Shown in pieces: positions 8,371-16,212 of a stretch of 36,291 nt of DNA; position 1 is the stretch's first letter; each line of letters starts with the position of its first letter. The notes beneath the pieces are model-generated. The model was not told the origin of the DNA, made no database searches, and worked only from the letters and a program-made list of their open reading frames with translations. The translations under genes were made by a program, and so were the position numbers. The DNA is from Burkholderiales bacterium. Lineage in GTDB: Bacteria > Pseudomonadota > Gammaproteobacteria > Burkholderiales > Burkholderiaceae_C. The DNA is taken from assembly GCA_028868305.1 (NCBI GenBank), contig JAGWUS010000039.1, forward strand, positions 1 to 36,291, written 5' to 3'.

Positions 8371-10656
8371 ATGCCCGCTCAAAAACCAGCCAAGTCTGTC
8401 CAGTCTGCCGCCAAAGCCACGCCCAAATCGGTAGCCAAGACCGAGAAGAAAGCCCCTGCCGTGCCTGCCTCCAAAGCCAAAACCCCTGCCAAATCCACTG
8501 CTGTTGAAGCAGAAGTCGTCGTCAAGAAGAAGCCTGGTCGCCCGGCGAAAGCCGCCGCCGCTGAATCCAGTGCCCCGCCCAAAACCGGTGCCAAGCGTGG
8601 GCGCAAGCCCAAGGCCGCGGCAGAGTCTTCCGGGGACGACCTGGACATGTCCGACATTGAGGCTGATCTGGCCGGTGAGCCGGAAGCCACTCCTGGCGAA
8701 AAGGTCAAGCCACTTCGCATGAAGATCAGCAAGGCGAAAGAACGCGCCTTGATGAAAGAGTTCGGCCTGGACGAAACCGTCCTGTCCGAAGAAGATATGG
8801 CCAAACGTCGCCAGCGCCTGAAAGCGCTGATCACGCTGGGCAAAACCCGCGGCTACCTCACCCACGGAGAAATCTCCGACCACCTGCCCGACAAACTGGT
8901 CGACGCTGAAACGCTGGAAGTCGTGATCTCCATGTTGAACGACATGGGCGTGGCGGTGTACGAGCAAACGCCCGACGCCGAAACCCTGCTGTTGAACAAC
9001 AACGTCTCCACCGCAGCCACGGTCGAAGAAGCCGAAGAAGAAGCGGAGGCTGCGCTGTCCACCGTGGACAGCGAATTCGGCCGCACGACCGACCCGGTGC
9101 GCATGTATATGCGCGAAATGGGTACGGTCGAGTTGCTGACCCGCGAAGGCGAAATCGAGATCGCCAAACGCATCGAAGGCGGCCTGATGGCCATGATGGA
9201 AGCCATTTCGGCCTCCCCCGCCACCATCGCCGAAATTCTGCGCCTGGGCGAAGAAATTCGCGAGGGAAAGGTCGTCATCACCACCATCGTGGACGGTTTC
9301 TCCAACCCGAACGAGGCCGACGACTATGTGGCCGAAGAAGACTTTGACGAATTTGACGAAGCCGACGACGACGACGGCAAGGGCGGCTCCAAGGCGCTGA
9401 CCAAGAAACTCGAAGAGCTGAAGAAGCAGGCACTGGAACGCTTCGACAAGATGCGCGAACTCTTCGAGAAGGTCCACAAGGTCTACGACAAAGAAGGCTA
9501 CGGCACGCCGCACTATGTGAAGGCACAGCACGCCCTGAGCGAAGAGTTGATGACCATCCGCTTCACCGCCAAGGCCATCGAAAAGCTGTGCGACATGGTG
9601 CGCGCCCAGGTCGATGACGTGCGCAAGAAGGAGCGCGAACTGCGCCGCATCATTGTCGACAAGTGCGGTTACCCGCAGGAAAACTTCATCGCCGACTTCA
9701 GCGGCCGCGACAAGCATGGCAACAAAGTGGCCAGCCAACTGCTTAACCTGAAATGGATTGAAAAGCAGGCTGCGTCCGGCAAACCCTGGGCCGCCGTCAT
9801 GGGGCGCAATATCCCCCCGGTGCAGGACTTGCAGCAAAAGCTGGCAGATCTACAGGCGCGTGTGGTGGTACCGCTGGACCAACTGAAAGACATCAACAAG
9901 CGCATGAACGAAGGCGAATCGTCGTCACGTGCCGCCAAGAAGGAAATGATCGAGGCCAATCTGCGCCTAGTGATCTCGATTGCCAAGAAATACACCAACC
10001 GAGGTCTGCAGTTCCTAGACCTGATCCAGGAAGGCAATATTGGTCTGATGAAGGCGGTAGACAAGTTCGAATACCGCCGTGGCTACAAGTTCTCGACCTA
10101 CGCCACCTGGTGGATTCGACAGGCCATCACCCGCTCTATCGCAGACCAGGCGCGCACCATCCGTATCCCGGTGCATATGATCGAAACCATCAACAAGATG
10201 AACCGCATTTCGCGTCAACACCTGCAGGAGTTTGGTTTTGAGCCCGACGCCTCTGTTCTGGCAGAGAAGATGGAGATTCCGGAAGACAAGATCCGCAAGA
10301 TCATGAAGATCGCCAAGGAACCCATCTCCATGGAAACGCCCATCGGTGACGACGACGACAGTCACCTGGGCGACTTTATCGAAGACAGTGCCAACACCGC
10401 GCCTATGGATGCCGCCATGCAAGCGGGTCTGCGCGATGTGGTGAAAGACATCCTCGACAGCCTCACCCCACGTGAAGCCAAGGTACTGCGCATGCGCTTC
10501 GGTATCGAAATGACATCCGACCACACCCTGGAAGAAGTGGGCAAGCAGTTCGACGTCACCCGCGAGCGCATCCGCCAGATCGAAGCCAAGGCACTGCGCA
10601 AGCTCAAGCACCCCAGCCGTTCAGACAAACTGCGCAGCTTTACCGACACGCTGTAA
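8371..10656 (+). CDS. rpoD: Primary sigma factor RpoD (sigma-70)
   Basis: A 761-residue housekeeping sigma factor that directs RNA polymerase to most promoters. It begins with about 85 residues rich in Lys, Ala and Pro, containing AT-hook-like KKPGRPAK (53-60) and KRGRKPKA (75-82). Region 1.1 follows (MKEFGLDE...[22 protein letters not shown]). Region 1.2 is at [21 protein letters not shown] and an acidic non-conserved region comes next. Region 2 includes [27 protein letters not shown] and the -10-recognition segment [17 protein letters not shown]. Region 4.2 ([29 protein letters not shown]) recognises -35 elements. The gap of 214 nt after dnaG contains promoter candidates, so rpoD may be transcribed both with dnaG and alone. 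A hairpin terminator follows. Confidence 0.97.
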   Translation: MPAQKPAKSVQSAAKATPKSVAKTEKKAPAVPASKAKTPAKSTAVEAEVVVKKKPGRPAKAAAAESSAPPKTGAKRGRKPKAAAESSGDDLDMSDIEADLAGEPEATPGEKVKPLRMKISKAKERALMKEFGLDETVLSEEDMAKRRQRLKALITLGKTRGYLTHGEISDHLPDKLVDAETLEVVISMLNDMGVAVYEQTPDAETLLLNNNVSTAATVEEAEEEAEAALSTVDSEFGRTTDPVRMYMREMGTVELLTREGEIEIAKRIEGGLMAMMEAISASPATIAEILRLGEEIREGKVVITTIVDGFSNPNEADDYVAEEDFDEFDEADDDDGKGGSKALTKKLEELKKQALERFDKMRELFEKVHKVYDKEGYGTPHYVKAQHALSEELMTIRFTAKAIEKLCDMVRAQVDDVRKKERELRRIIVDKCGYPQENFIADFSGRDKHGNKVASQLLNLKWIEKQAASGKPWAAVMGRNIPPVQDLQQKLADLQARVVVPLDQLKDINKRMNEGESSSRAAKKEMIEANLRLVISIAKKYTNRGLQFLDLIQEGNIGLMKAVDKFEYRRGYKFSTYATWWIRQAITRSIADQARTIRIPVHMIETINKMNRISRQHLQEFGFEPDASVLAEKMEIPEDKIRKIMKIAKEPISMETPIGDDDDSHLGDFIEDSANTAPMDAAMQAGLRDVVKDILDSLTPREAKVLRMRFGIEMTSDHTLEEVGKQFDVTRERIRQIEAKALRKLKHPSRSDKLRSFTDTL

Positions 10657-10667
10657 GCGCACAAAAC

Positions 10668-10710
10668 AAAGGCGATCCGTGTCCGCTTGCGCGGGTCCGG
10701 ATCGCCTTTT
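10668..10710. terminator. Bidirectional Rho-independent terminator after rpoD
   Basis: A perfect 12-bp stem, AAAGGCGATCCG (10668-10679) paired with CGGATCGCCTTT (10698-10709), encloses an 18-nt loop and is followed by T residues. The A-rich flank gives a T-rich tail on the minus strand too, so it probably also ends the convergent comFB-like gene. Confidence 0.85.
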
Positions 10711-10723
10711 CTGTTTCAGCAGT

Positions 10724-11005
10724 TCAAATCCGGGATTTGGCGGCACGCTCTCGCACAAAGCGAAACGAAAACTGCAGAGCGTCTTCCAGTGACAATTCAA
10801 TCGCATGGCGCTCGTGTTCGGTCAGGTAGAACATCATGTCGACATCGTGGCGCACATACCGTGCCGGCAGGCGGTTCAATGCAACGCAGGCCACATCGGA
10901 CAGCATGTCACTGGTGAAGTCCGGGTAGGTCTGACTGCGCCGTGCGACCTCTTCGAACACCAGGCGCTCGTAGTAGTTGTGAACCTGCTCAAAATTGAAC
11001 TCCAT
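10724..11005 (-). CDS. ComFB-domain protein, without the usual cysteines
   Basis: A 93-residue protein matching the late-competence ComFB family: VHNYYERLVFEEV near the N-terminus and DVACVALNRLPARYVRHD at about 40-57. Bacillus-type members carry a C-x-C-x-x-C cluster just before the DVxxxALNxLPxxYV segment; here that stretch reads PDFTSDMLSDVAC, so metal-binding cysteines are absent. The start is the ATG at 11003-11005 with GGAGAG upstream; an in-frame TTG 12 nt further up would fall within that ribosome site. The function is unknown. ComFB-domain proteins of cyanobacteria have, as I recall, been described as cyclic-dinucleotide receptors, so a c-di-GMP-related role is possible, but nothing in this sequence proves it. 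It is convergent with rpoD. Confidence 0.75.
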   Translation of the reverse strand: MEFNFEQVHNYYERLVFEEVARRSQTYPDFTSDMLSDVACVALNRLPARYVRHDVDMMFYLTEHERHAIELSLEDALQFSFRFVRERAAKSRI

Positions 11006-11212
11006 GAATCTCTCCAATACGCTTGCGCCACTGTAATGCGGGCAACCTTAGCACCTGACTGCCGCACTGACAAGTGGGCCAAATCAAGTGCCCATCCCGG
11101 GACACGTGCAATAGTCACCTCGGCACTGCAGTGAAGCCCAGTTCATAGGGAACCTGGTAGTGAAAGAGTGTGACGACGATCACTGATTAGCGCATCGGCA
11201 ACACCAGCCACA

Positions 11213-11248
11213 CGCCTATAAGCTTGCGCAAGCTATGAAACTTGTAGC
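11213..11248 (-). repeat. Dispersed hairpin repeat, copy R3 (short form)
   Basis: Minus-strand reading gives the hairpin GCTACAAGTTTCATAGC (11248-11232) followed by TTGCGCAAGCTTATAGGCG. The G-rich tail of the other copies is lost, so this is a shortened or eroded copy. On the plus strand its edge supplies TTGTAG, which may act as the -35 of the downstream gene. Confidence 0.65.
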
Positions 11249-11270
11249 ATACTGAAAACTGCGATATAGT
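11242..11270 (+). promoter_or_regulatory. Candidate sigma-70 promoter of the winged-helix regulator
   Basis: TTGTAG (11242-11247) and TATAGT (11265-11270) are 17 bases apart, a good -10 with a half-conserved -35. The -35 lies within the hairpin of repeat R3. The start codon is 64 nt downstream, leaving a short leader with AAGGAG ahead of it. Confidence 0.5.
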
Positions 11271-11333
11271 TTCTGTCCATTGATCGTGCAACCAGCCCGC
11301 ACCGCCGATCGCGAATCAAGGAGAGGTAAATTA

Positions 11334-11645
11334 ATGAGTTCTAAAGAAACCGCCGCCATTGGCCAGTTACTGGGTTTGCTGGAATCCCGTTATGCCATGC
11401 GCGTGCTTTGGGCGTTGCGTGATGGACACGCGCAGACATTTCGCCTGCTGCAGGACAGCGTCGGTGGCATTACACCCAACACCCTGAACACCCGCATCAA
11501 GGAATTGCGCGATGCCGGCCTGCTCACGCATGGCAGTGAGGGCTATTGCGTGACAGCGACTGGTGCCGACCTGCTCAAGCGCCTGGGCGACCTGCAGGCT
11601 TTCGCCAGCAAGTGGGCGACAAGCCAGGCCAAGAAGGTCAAATAA
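11334..11645 (+). CDS. HxlR-like winged-helix transcriptional regulator
   Basis: A 103-residue DNA-binding protein consisting of one winged-helix domain: LLGLLESRYAMRVLWALRDGHAQTFRLLQDSVGGITPNTLNTRIKELRDAGLL, then the wing and a basic C-terminus. The helix-turn-helix and the phrase TPNTLNTRIKELRDAGLL resemble HxlR/ArsR-type regulators. The N-terminal cysteine used by redox-sensing HxlR members is not present; the only Cys is in GYCVTATG. The start is the ATG at 11334 with an AAGGAG ribosome site; an upstream start at 11280 would bypass that site. It stands alone between a promoter and a strong terminator. The target and ligand are unknown. Confidence 0.8.
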   Translation: MSSKETAAIGQLLGLLESRYAMRVLWALRDGHAQTFRLLQDSVGGITPNTLNTRIKELRDAGLLTHGSEGYCVTATGADLLKRLGDLQAFASKWATSQAKKVK

Positions 11646-11681
11646 GGTTTTCTACCGGGGGCCCTGCCCGCCGGCCGAGTC

Positions 11682-11708
11682 AAAGACAGGCAATGCCTGT
11701 CTTTTTTT
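11682..11708 (+). terminator. Rho-independent terminator
   Basis: AAAGACAGGC (11682-11691), a 3-nt loop and GCCTGTCTTT (11695-11704) form a perfect 10-bp stem followed by a run of T. It ends the winged-helix gene 37 nt past its stop. Confidence 0.9.
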
Positions 11709-11733
11709 GTCTGCGGCATAATTCACAGTCCAG

Positions 11734-11781
11734 CTACAGCGGCCCCATTAGGCTTGCATGGTCAGCTACCAATTTCATAGC
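11734..11781 (-). repeat. Dispersed hairpin repeat, copy R4
   Basis: Minus-strand reading: hairpin GCTATGAAATTGGTAGC (11781-11765), then a degenerate middle and a GGGGCC-containing tail. It directly abuts the ribosome site AAGGA (11785-11789) of the FKBP gene, so the hairpin will be near the 5' end of that mRNA or overlap its promoter. Confidence 0.7.
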
Positions 11782-11795
11782 AAAAAGGATTTTTC

Positions 11796-12149
11796 ATGCA
11801 AACCACTGCCACCGGTCTCCAGTACATTGACTCTACAGAAGGTACCGGCCCCGTAGCTACCAAAGGCCAGAGCGTCACGGTGCATTACACAGGCTGGCTG
11901 TACAACAATGGCGCGCAGGGTGCCAAGTTCGATTCCAGCAAGGACCGCAACGACCCTTTTGTGTTCAGTCTTGGCGCAGGTATGGTCATACAGGGGTGGG
12001 ATGAAGGTGTGGCTGGAATGAAGGTTGGTGGTGCACGCACACTGATTATTCCAGCGGCTCTGGGCTACGGTGCCCGTGGCGCTGGCGGCGTTATCCCACC
12101 GAATGCCACCCTGAAATTTGACGTGGAATTGCTGGGCGTATCGGGTTAA
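11796..12149 (+). CDS. FKBP-type peptidyl-prolyl cis-trans isomerase
   Basis: A 117-residue single-domain FKBP that accelerates prolyl isomerisation during protein folding. Family marks are GQSVTVHYTGWL, KFDSSKDRNDPFVFSLGAGMVIQGWDEGV (with the active-site aromatic residues), MKVGGARTLIIPAALGYG and IPPNATLKFDVELL. There is no signal peptide and no extra domain, so it is a cytoplasmic short FKBP. A Shine-Dalgarno AAGGA precedes the ATG by 6 nt. It stands just before the sigma-32-like promoter of grpE, in a chaperone-rich neighbourhood, but has its own upstream region behind a terminator. Confidence 0.93.
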   Translation: MQTTATGLQYIDSTEGTGPVATKGQSVTVHYTGWLYNNGAQGAKFDSSKDRNDPFVFSLGAGMVIQGWDEGVAGMKVGGARTLIIPAALGYGARGAGGVIPPNATLKFDVELLGVSG

Positions 12150-12190
12150 CCCTGAAATAGCCGCCGTCCGCAACACTTGACTGCGGAAGG

Positions 12191-12218
12191 CTTGAAATGT
12201 GCGCTGGCGACCCCAGGT
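12191..12218 (+). promoter_or_regulatory. Heat-shock (sigma-32) promoter of grpE
   Basis: CTTGAAA (12191-12197), a 13-base spacer and CCCCAGGT (12211-12218) match the sigma-32 consensus CTTGAAA / CCCCATNT closely. Transcription would begin near 12225, giving a leader of about 28 nt before the grpE ATG. Confidence 0.8.
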
Positions 12219-12252
12219 GATCGCCAGCAATTCAAACCCCGGGTATATCTGC

Positions 12253-12813
12253 ATGTCTGACAATTCCAACACTCCCTCCCCCGCTGGTTCAGCCAGTTTC
12301 CAGAGCACCGAAGATCTGGCCGCTTCAATGACCTCCCATGAAGCCGACGCGCTATCGCAAGCCCAGGCAGAACTGGCCACACTTCAGGCCAAAAGCGCCG
12401 AACTGGCCGATCAGTACCTGCGTGCCAAAGCCGAAGCCGAAAACGCCCGCCGCCGCGCCGAAGATGAAATCTCCAAAGCGCGCAAGTTTGCTGTCGAGAC
12501 CTTTGCCGAAAGCCTGCTGCCGGTAGCCGACAGCCTGGAGGCTGGACTGATCATCAAGGACGCCACCATCGAGCAAATTCGGGAAGGCGCGCAAGCCACC
12601 CTGCGACAGTTGATTGCCGCGCTGGAACGCAACAAGGTTGTGGCCATCCATCCAGCCGCCGGCACCAAGTTCGACCCCCACCAGCACCAGGCCATCAGCG
12701 TGGTGCCCTCCGAACAGGAGGCCAACACAGTCGTCAGCGTGTTGCAGAAGGGTTACTCCATTGCAGAACGCGTGATGCGTCCGGCACTCGTAACCGTTGC
12801 CGCACCCAAATAA
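12253..12813 (+). CDS. grpE: Nucleotide exchange factor GrpE
   Basis: A 186-residue GrpE, which releases ADP from DnaK and so drives the chaperone cycle. A low-complexity acidic/Ser-rich N-terminus leads into a long coiled coil (about 37-90, [33 protein letters not shown]). The C-terminal beta domain follows ([15 protein letters not shown]...[24 protein letters not shown]). The ATG at 12253 is preferred over 12199 because it lies downstream of the predicted sigma-32 start point and gives a normal length. Its Shine-Dalgarno sequence is poor. It heads the grpE-dnaK-dnaJ group. Confidence 0.95.
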   Translation: MSDNSNTPSPAGSASFQSTEDLAASMTSHEADALSQAQAELATLQAKSAELADQYLRAKAEAENARRRAEDEISKARKFAVETFAESLLPVADSLEAGLIIKDATIEQIREGAQATLRQLIAALERNKVVAIHPAAGTKFDPHQHQAISVVPSEQEANTVVSVLQKGYSIAERVMRPALVTVAAPK

Positions 12814-12864
12814 ATCCGGTGTGACACTGCGCAGCTTGTCACCTGAAATTTGTCCATATGGGCT

Positions 12865-12892
12865 CTTGAAATAGCCCTACGGGCCCACACGT
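12865..12892 (+). promoter_or_regulatory. Candidate heat-shock promoter of dnaK
   Basis: A perfect sigma-32 -35 element CTTGAAA (12865-12871) is followed after 12-13 bases by CCCACACG/CCACACGT, a partial match to CCCCATNT. It is embedded in GGGCT-N8-AGCCC, a small hairpin. It would let dnaK be expressed apart from grpE during heat shock. Confidence 0.6.
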
Positions 12893-12933
12893 TATCTACA
12901 TCCAAGTTTTTTTCAGAATATCAGGAGTAAATC

Positions 12934-14880
12934 ATGGGAAGAATCATCGGCATTGACCTGGGAACCACCAACAGTTGTGTGGCCATCATGGAAGGCAACA
13001 CCGCCAAAGTGATTGAGAACGCCGAGGGCGCACGCACGACGCCGTCCATCATTGCGTACCAGGAAGATGGAGAAGTGCTCGTGGGCGCATCCGCCAAGCG
13101 ACAGGCCGTCACCAACCCCAAGAACACCCTGTACGCGGTCAAACGCCTGATCGGTCGCAAGTTCACCGAGAAGGAAGTGCAGAAGGACATCGACTTGATG
13201 CCCTACAAGATCGCCGCCGCCGACAACGGTGACGCCTGGGTCGAAGTGCGTGGCAACAGGCTGGCGCCACAGCAGGTTAGCGCTGATGTGCTGCGCAAGA
13301 TGAAGAAGACCGCCGAGGACTACCTGGGCGAAGCCGTCACCGAAGCCGTGATCACCGTGCCAGCGTACTTCAACGACGCCCAGCGTCAGGCCACCAAGGA
13401 CGCCGGCCGCATTGCCGGTCTGGATGTGAAGCGCATCATCAACGAACCCACCGCCGCGGCCCTGGCCTTCGGATTGGACAAGAACGAAAAGGGCGACCGC
13501 AAGATTGCCGTGTATGACTTGGGTGGGGGTACGTTTGACGTGTCCATCATCGAAATCGCCGACGTTGATGGCGAAAAGCAATTCGAAGTGCTGTCCACCA
13601 ACGGTGACACTTTCCTGGGCGGAGAAGATTTCGATCAGCGCATCATCGACTTCATCATTGCCGAGTTCAAGAAGGAGCAAGGTGTGGACCTGTCCAAGGA
13701 CGTGCTGGCCCTGCAACGCCTGAAAGAAGCCGCCGAGAAAGCCAAGATCGAGTTGTCCAGCAGCGCTCAGACGGACATCAACCTGCCCTACGTGACAGCC
13801 GATGCCTCCGGCCCCAAGCACCTGAACATCAAACTGACCCGTGCCAAGCTGGAGTCGCTGGTGGAAGAACTGATTGAGCGCACCATTGCACCGATCCGCA
13901 CCGCCCTGAAGGATGCTGGCGTTTCTGCCTCGGACATTGATGATGTGATTCTGGTTGGCGGTATGACCCGCATGCCCAAGGTCCAGGAAAAGGTCAAGGA
14001 GTTGTTTGGCAAGGAACCCCGCAAGGATGTGAACCCTGATGAAGCGGTGGCCGTCGGTGCCGCGATTCAGGGTCAGGTGCTGGGCGGTGACCGCAAGGAC
14101 GTTCTGCTGCTGGATGTGACGCCTCTGTCCCTGGGTATTGAAACCCTGGGGGGTGTCATGACCAAGATGATCACCAAGAACACCACCATCCCGACCAAGT
14201 TTGCACAGACTTTCTCGACCGCGGACGACAACCAGCCGGCGGTGACGATCAAGGTGTTCCAGGGTGAACGCGAGATTGCCGCTGCCAACAAGATGCTGGG
14301 TGAGTTCAACCTCGAAGGCATTCCTCCCGCAGCACGCGGCACACCCCAGATCGAAGTGTCGTTCGACATCGACGCCAACGGTATTCTGCACGTGGGCGCC
14401 AAGGACAAGGGCACAGGCAAGGAAAACAAGATCACTATCAAGGCCAACTCCGGGCTGACGGAAGCTGAGATCCAGCAGATGGTCAAGGACGCCGAGCTCA
14501 ATGCAGCCGACGACAAGAAAAAGCTGGAACTGGTGCAGGCAAAGAATGAGGCCGATGCCAATGTGCACAGTGTCAAGAAGAGCCTGACCGAATACGGTGA
14601 CAAGCTTGAAGCCGGTGAAAAAGACAAGATCGACGCCGCCATCAAGGATCTGGAAGACGCGCTCAAGAGCGAGGACAAGGCTAGCATAGAAGAGAAGAAT
14701 GCTGCCCTGATGTCTGCCAGTCAGAAGCTGGGTGAGAAGATGTACGCCGACATGCAGGCCAAGCAGGCCACAGAAGGTGGTGCTGAGGCCGCGGGTGGCG
14801 ATCAGCAGCACACACAGTCGTCAAAACCTCAGGACGACAATGTGGTCGATGCTGAAGTGAAGGAAGTCAAGAAAGGCTGA
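12934..14880 (+). CDS. dnaK: Chaperone DnaK (Hsp70)
   Basis: A 648-residue Hsp70 that binds and releases unfolded proteins under ATP control. The nucleotide-binding domain shows [17 protein letters not shown] at the start, the [16 protein letters not shown] phosphate loop, and [15 protein letters not shown] conserved linker, [19 protein letters not shown], joins the substrate-binding domain (about 390-505). A helical lid and a Gln/acidic C-terminal tail follow. AGGAG stands 6-10 bases before the ATG. A hairpin terminator separates it from dnaJ. Length and motifs are fully normal. Confidence 0.98.
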   Translation: MGRIIGIDLGTTNSCVAIMEGNTAKVIENAEGARTTPSIIAYQEDGEVLVGASAKRQAVTNPKNTLYAVKRLIGRKFTEKEVQKDIDLMPYKIAAADNGDAWVEVRGNRLAPQQVSADVLRKMKKTAEDYLGEAVTEAVITVPAYFNDAQRQATKDAGRIAGLDVKRIINEPTAAALAFGLDKNEKGDRKIAVYDLGGGTFDVSIIEIADVDGEKQFEVLSTNGDTFLGGEDFDQRIIDFIIAEFKKEQGVDLSKDVLALQRLKEAAEKAKIELSSSAQTDINLPYVTADASGPKHLNIKLTRAKLESLVEELIERTIAPIRTALKDAGVSASDIDDVILVGGMTRMPKVQEKVKELFGKEPRKDVNPDEAVAVGAAIQGQVLGGDRKDVLLLDVTPLSLGIETLGGVMTKMITKNTTIPTKFAQTFSTADDNQPAVTIKVFQGEREIAAANKMLGEFNLEGIPPAARGTPQIEVSFDIDANGILHVGAKDKGTGKENKITIKANSGLTEAEIQQMVKDAELNAADDKKKLELVQAKNEADANVHSVKKSLTEYGDKLEAGEKDKIDAAIKDLEDALKSEDKASIEEKNAALMSASQKLGEKMYADMQAKQATEGGAEAAGGDQQHTQSSKPQDDNVVDAEVKEVKKG

Positions 14881-14906
14881 TCGTCCAGAGCGACACACGC
14901 CTTAGC

Positions 14907-14943
14907 GCCGCGTTGGACACCTTGGTGGCTCAACGCGGCTTTT
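14907..14943 (+). terminator. Terminator or attenuator between dnaK and dnaJ
   Basis: GCCGCGTTG (14907-14915) pairs perfectly with CAACGCGGC (14931-14939), with a 15-nt loop and four T after it. It would lower read-through from dnaK into dnaJ, setting dnaJ expression below dnaK. No separate dnaJ promoter is obvious in the remaining 37 nt. Confidence 0.7.
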
Positions 14944-14980
14944 GTGTTGTTGAAGTGTTGTCAATGGGCGCAGATTGAAC

Positions 14981-16111
14981 ATGGCCAAACGAGACTATTA
15001 CGAAATCCTCGGCGTTCCCAAGAATGCATCCGAGGAAGACATCAAAAAAGCGTATCGCAAGCTCGCGATGAAGCACCATCCTGACCGCAATCAGGGCGAT
15101 GCGTCCAAAGCCGCAGAAGAGAAATTCAAGGAGGCCAAGGAGGCCTACGAGATGCTTTCGGATGCGCAGAAACGCGCTGCCTATGACCAGTACGGCCACG
15201 CTGGCGTCGATCCCAACCGCGGCGCAGCAGGCGGTGAGGGCTACGGCGGTTTTGCCGAGGCTTTTGGTGACATTTTTGGCGACATGTTCGGCCAGCAGCG
15301 TGGGCGTGCTGGTGGTGGCCGCCAGGTCTACCGTGGCAGCGACCTCAGCTACGCCATGGAAATCACGCTGGAAGAGGCTGCCCGGGGTAAGGATGCGCAG
15401 ATCCGCATCCCAAGTTGGGACAGCTGCGACACCTGCAAAGGCTCTGGCGCCAAGCCTGGCACCCAGGTCAAGACCTGCAGCACCTGTAGTGGCTCGGGCT
15501 CCGTGCAGATGCGCCAGGGATTTTTCAGCGTGCAGCAGACATGCCCCACCTGCCGCGGCACTGGCAAAGTGATTCCCGAACCTTGCACGGCCTGCAGCGG
15601 CCAGGGCAAGATCAAGCGCCAGAAAACACTGGAAGTCAAAATCCCAGCAGGTATCGACGGCGGCATGCGCATTCGCAGCGCGGGCAATGGCGAACCTGGT
15701 ACCAATGGTGGCCCTCCGGGTGACTTGTACATCGAAATCCGCCTGCGCAAGCACGACATTTTTGAGCGTGACGGCGATGATATCCACTGCTCGGTACCCA
15801 TCAGCATGGTGACCGCGGCCTTGGGAGGTGAGATTGATGTACCTACGCTTTCCGGAAAGGCCGCTATCGACATTCCCGAAGGCACGCAGACCGGCAAGCA
15901 GTTCCGCCTGCGCGGCAAAGGTATCAAGGGGGTACGCGCCAGTTATCCTGGCGACCTGTACTGCCACATTACGGTCGAAACACCCGTGAAACTCAGCGAG
16001 CATCAGCGTCGCCTGCTGCGCGAGCTCGATGAGTCCTTCAAAAAGGGCGGCAGCAAGCACTCCCCATCCGGTGACACCTGGACCGACCGGCTCAAGAGCT
16101 TCTTTAGCTGA
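14981..16111 (+). CDS. dnaJ: Chaperone protein DnaJ (Hsp40)
   Basis: A 376-residue type I J-protein that delivers substrates to DnaK and stimulates its ATPase. The J domain ([28 protein letters not shown]) carries the essential HPD at 33-35. A Gly/Phe-rich region follows ([17 protein letters not shown]). The zinc-binding domain has four CxxCxGxG repeats: [24 protein letters not shown] and CTACSGQG. The C-terminal peptide-binding domains are complete. The ATG at 14981 gives the standard N-terminus; a TTG lies 6 nt earlier. The Shine-Dalgarno sequence is weak. It belongs to the heat-shock group with grpE and dnaK. Confidence 0.97.
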   Translation: MAKRDYYEILGVPKNASEEDIKKAYRKLAMKHHPDRNQGDASKAAEEKFKEAKEAYEMLSDAQKRAAYDQYGHAGVDPNRGAAGGEGYGGFAEAFGDIFGDMFGQQRGRAGGGRQVYRGSDLSYAMEITLEEAARGKDAQIRIPSWDSCDTCKGSGAKPGTQVKTCSTCSGSGSVQMRQGFFSVQQTCPTCRGTGKVIPEPCTACSGQGKIKRQKTLEVKIPAGIDGGMRIRSAGNGEPGTNGGPPGDLYIEIRLRKHDIFERDGDDIHCSVPISMVTAALGGEIDVPTLSGKAAIDIPEGTQTGKQFRLRGKGIKGVRASYPGDLYCHITVETPVKLSEHQRRLLRELDESFKKGGSKHSPSGDTWTDRLKSFFS

Positions 16112-16152
16112 TCAAGGTCAACGAAGAAGAACGGTTTCCCCCTGTACACATC

Positions 16153-16198
16153 AAGCCGCCCGGTCTATAAATGGCCCGGCGGCTTTTCTTTTTTTTTG
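16153..16198 (+). terminator. Rho-independent terminator after dnaJ
   Basis: AAGCCGCC (16153-16160) pairs with GGCGGCTT (16178-16185), extended by further G/C pairs after one mismatch, and is followed by a T-run of about 13 with a single C. This is a strong end to the chaperone cluster, placed just before the MBL gene. Confidence 0.88.
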
Positions 16199-16212
16199 CG
16201 AAATTTGAAACC

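Larger units (their letters stand above)
11006..11333. other. 328-bp gap between the divergent comFB-like and winged-helix genes
   Basis: I see no convincing gene here. The right part contains the repeat copy R3 (11213-11248) and a promoter-like pair for the winged-helix gene. The left part (about 11006-11210) shows no clear structured RNA, hairpin terminator or operator to my eye. Confidence 0.5.

Noticed and set aside
8224..9837. Long open frame on the minus strand opposite rpoD
   Set aside because: Shadow of rpoD. The product is His/Gly/Phe-rich low-complexity sequence and it would overlap the rpoD leader.
12820..12846. GGTGTGACA...TGTCACC inverted repeat after grpE as a terminator
   Set aside because: The stem needs a 2-nt bulge and has no T-run after it, so it is not convincing.
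12913..14811. Long (632-codon) open frame on the minus strand opposite dnaK
   Set aside because: It is an exact shadow of dnaK, produced by GC-rich codon bias. The translation is low-complexity and matches no family I know, and no ribosome site or neighbouring operon supports it.
14930..16060. Minus-strand frame opposite dnaJ
   Set aside because: Mirror of dnaJ codon structure without motifs or a ribosome site.
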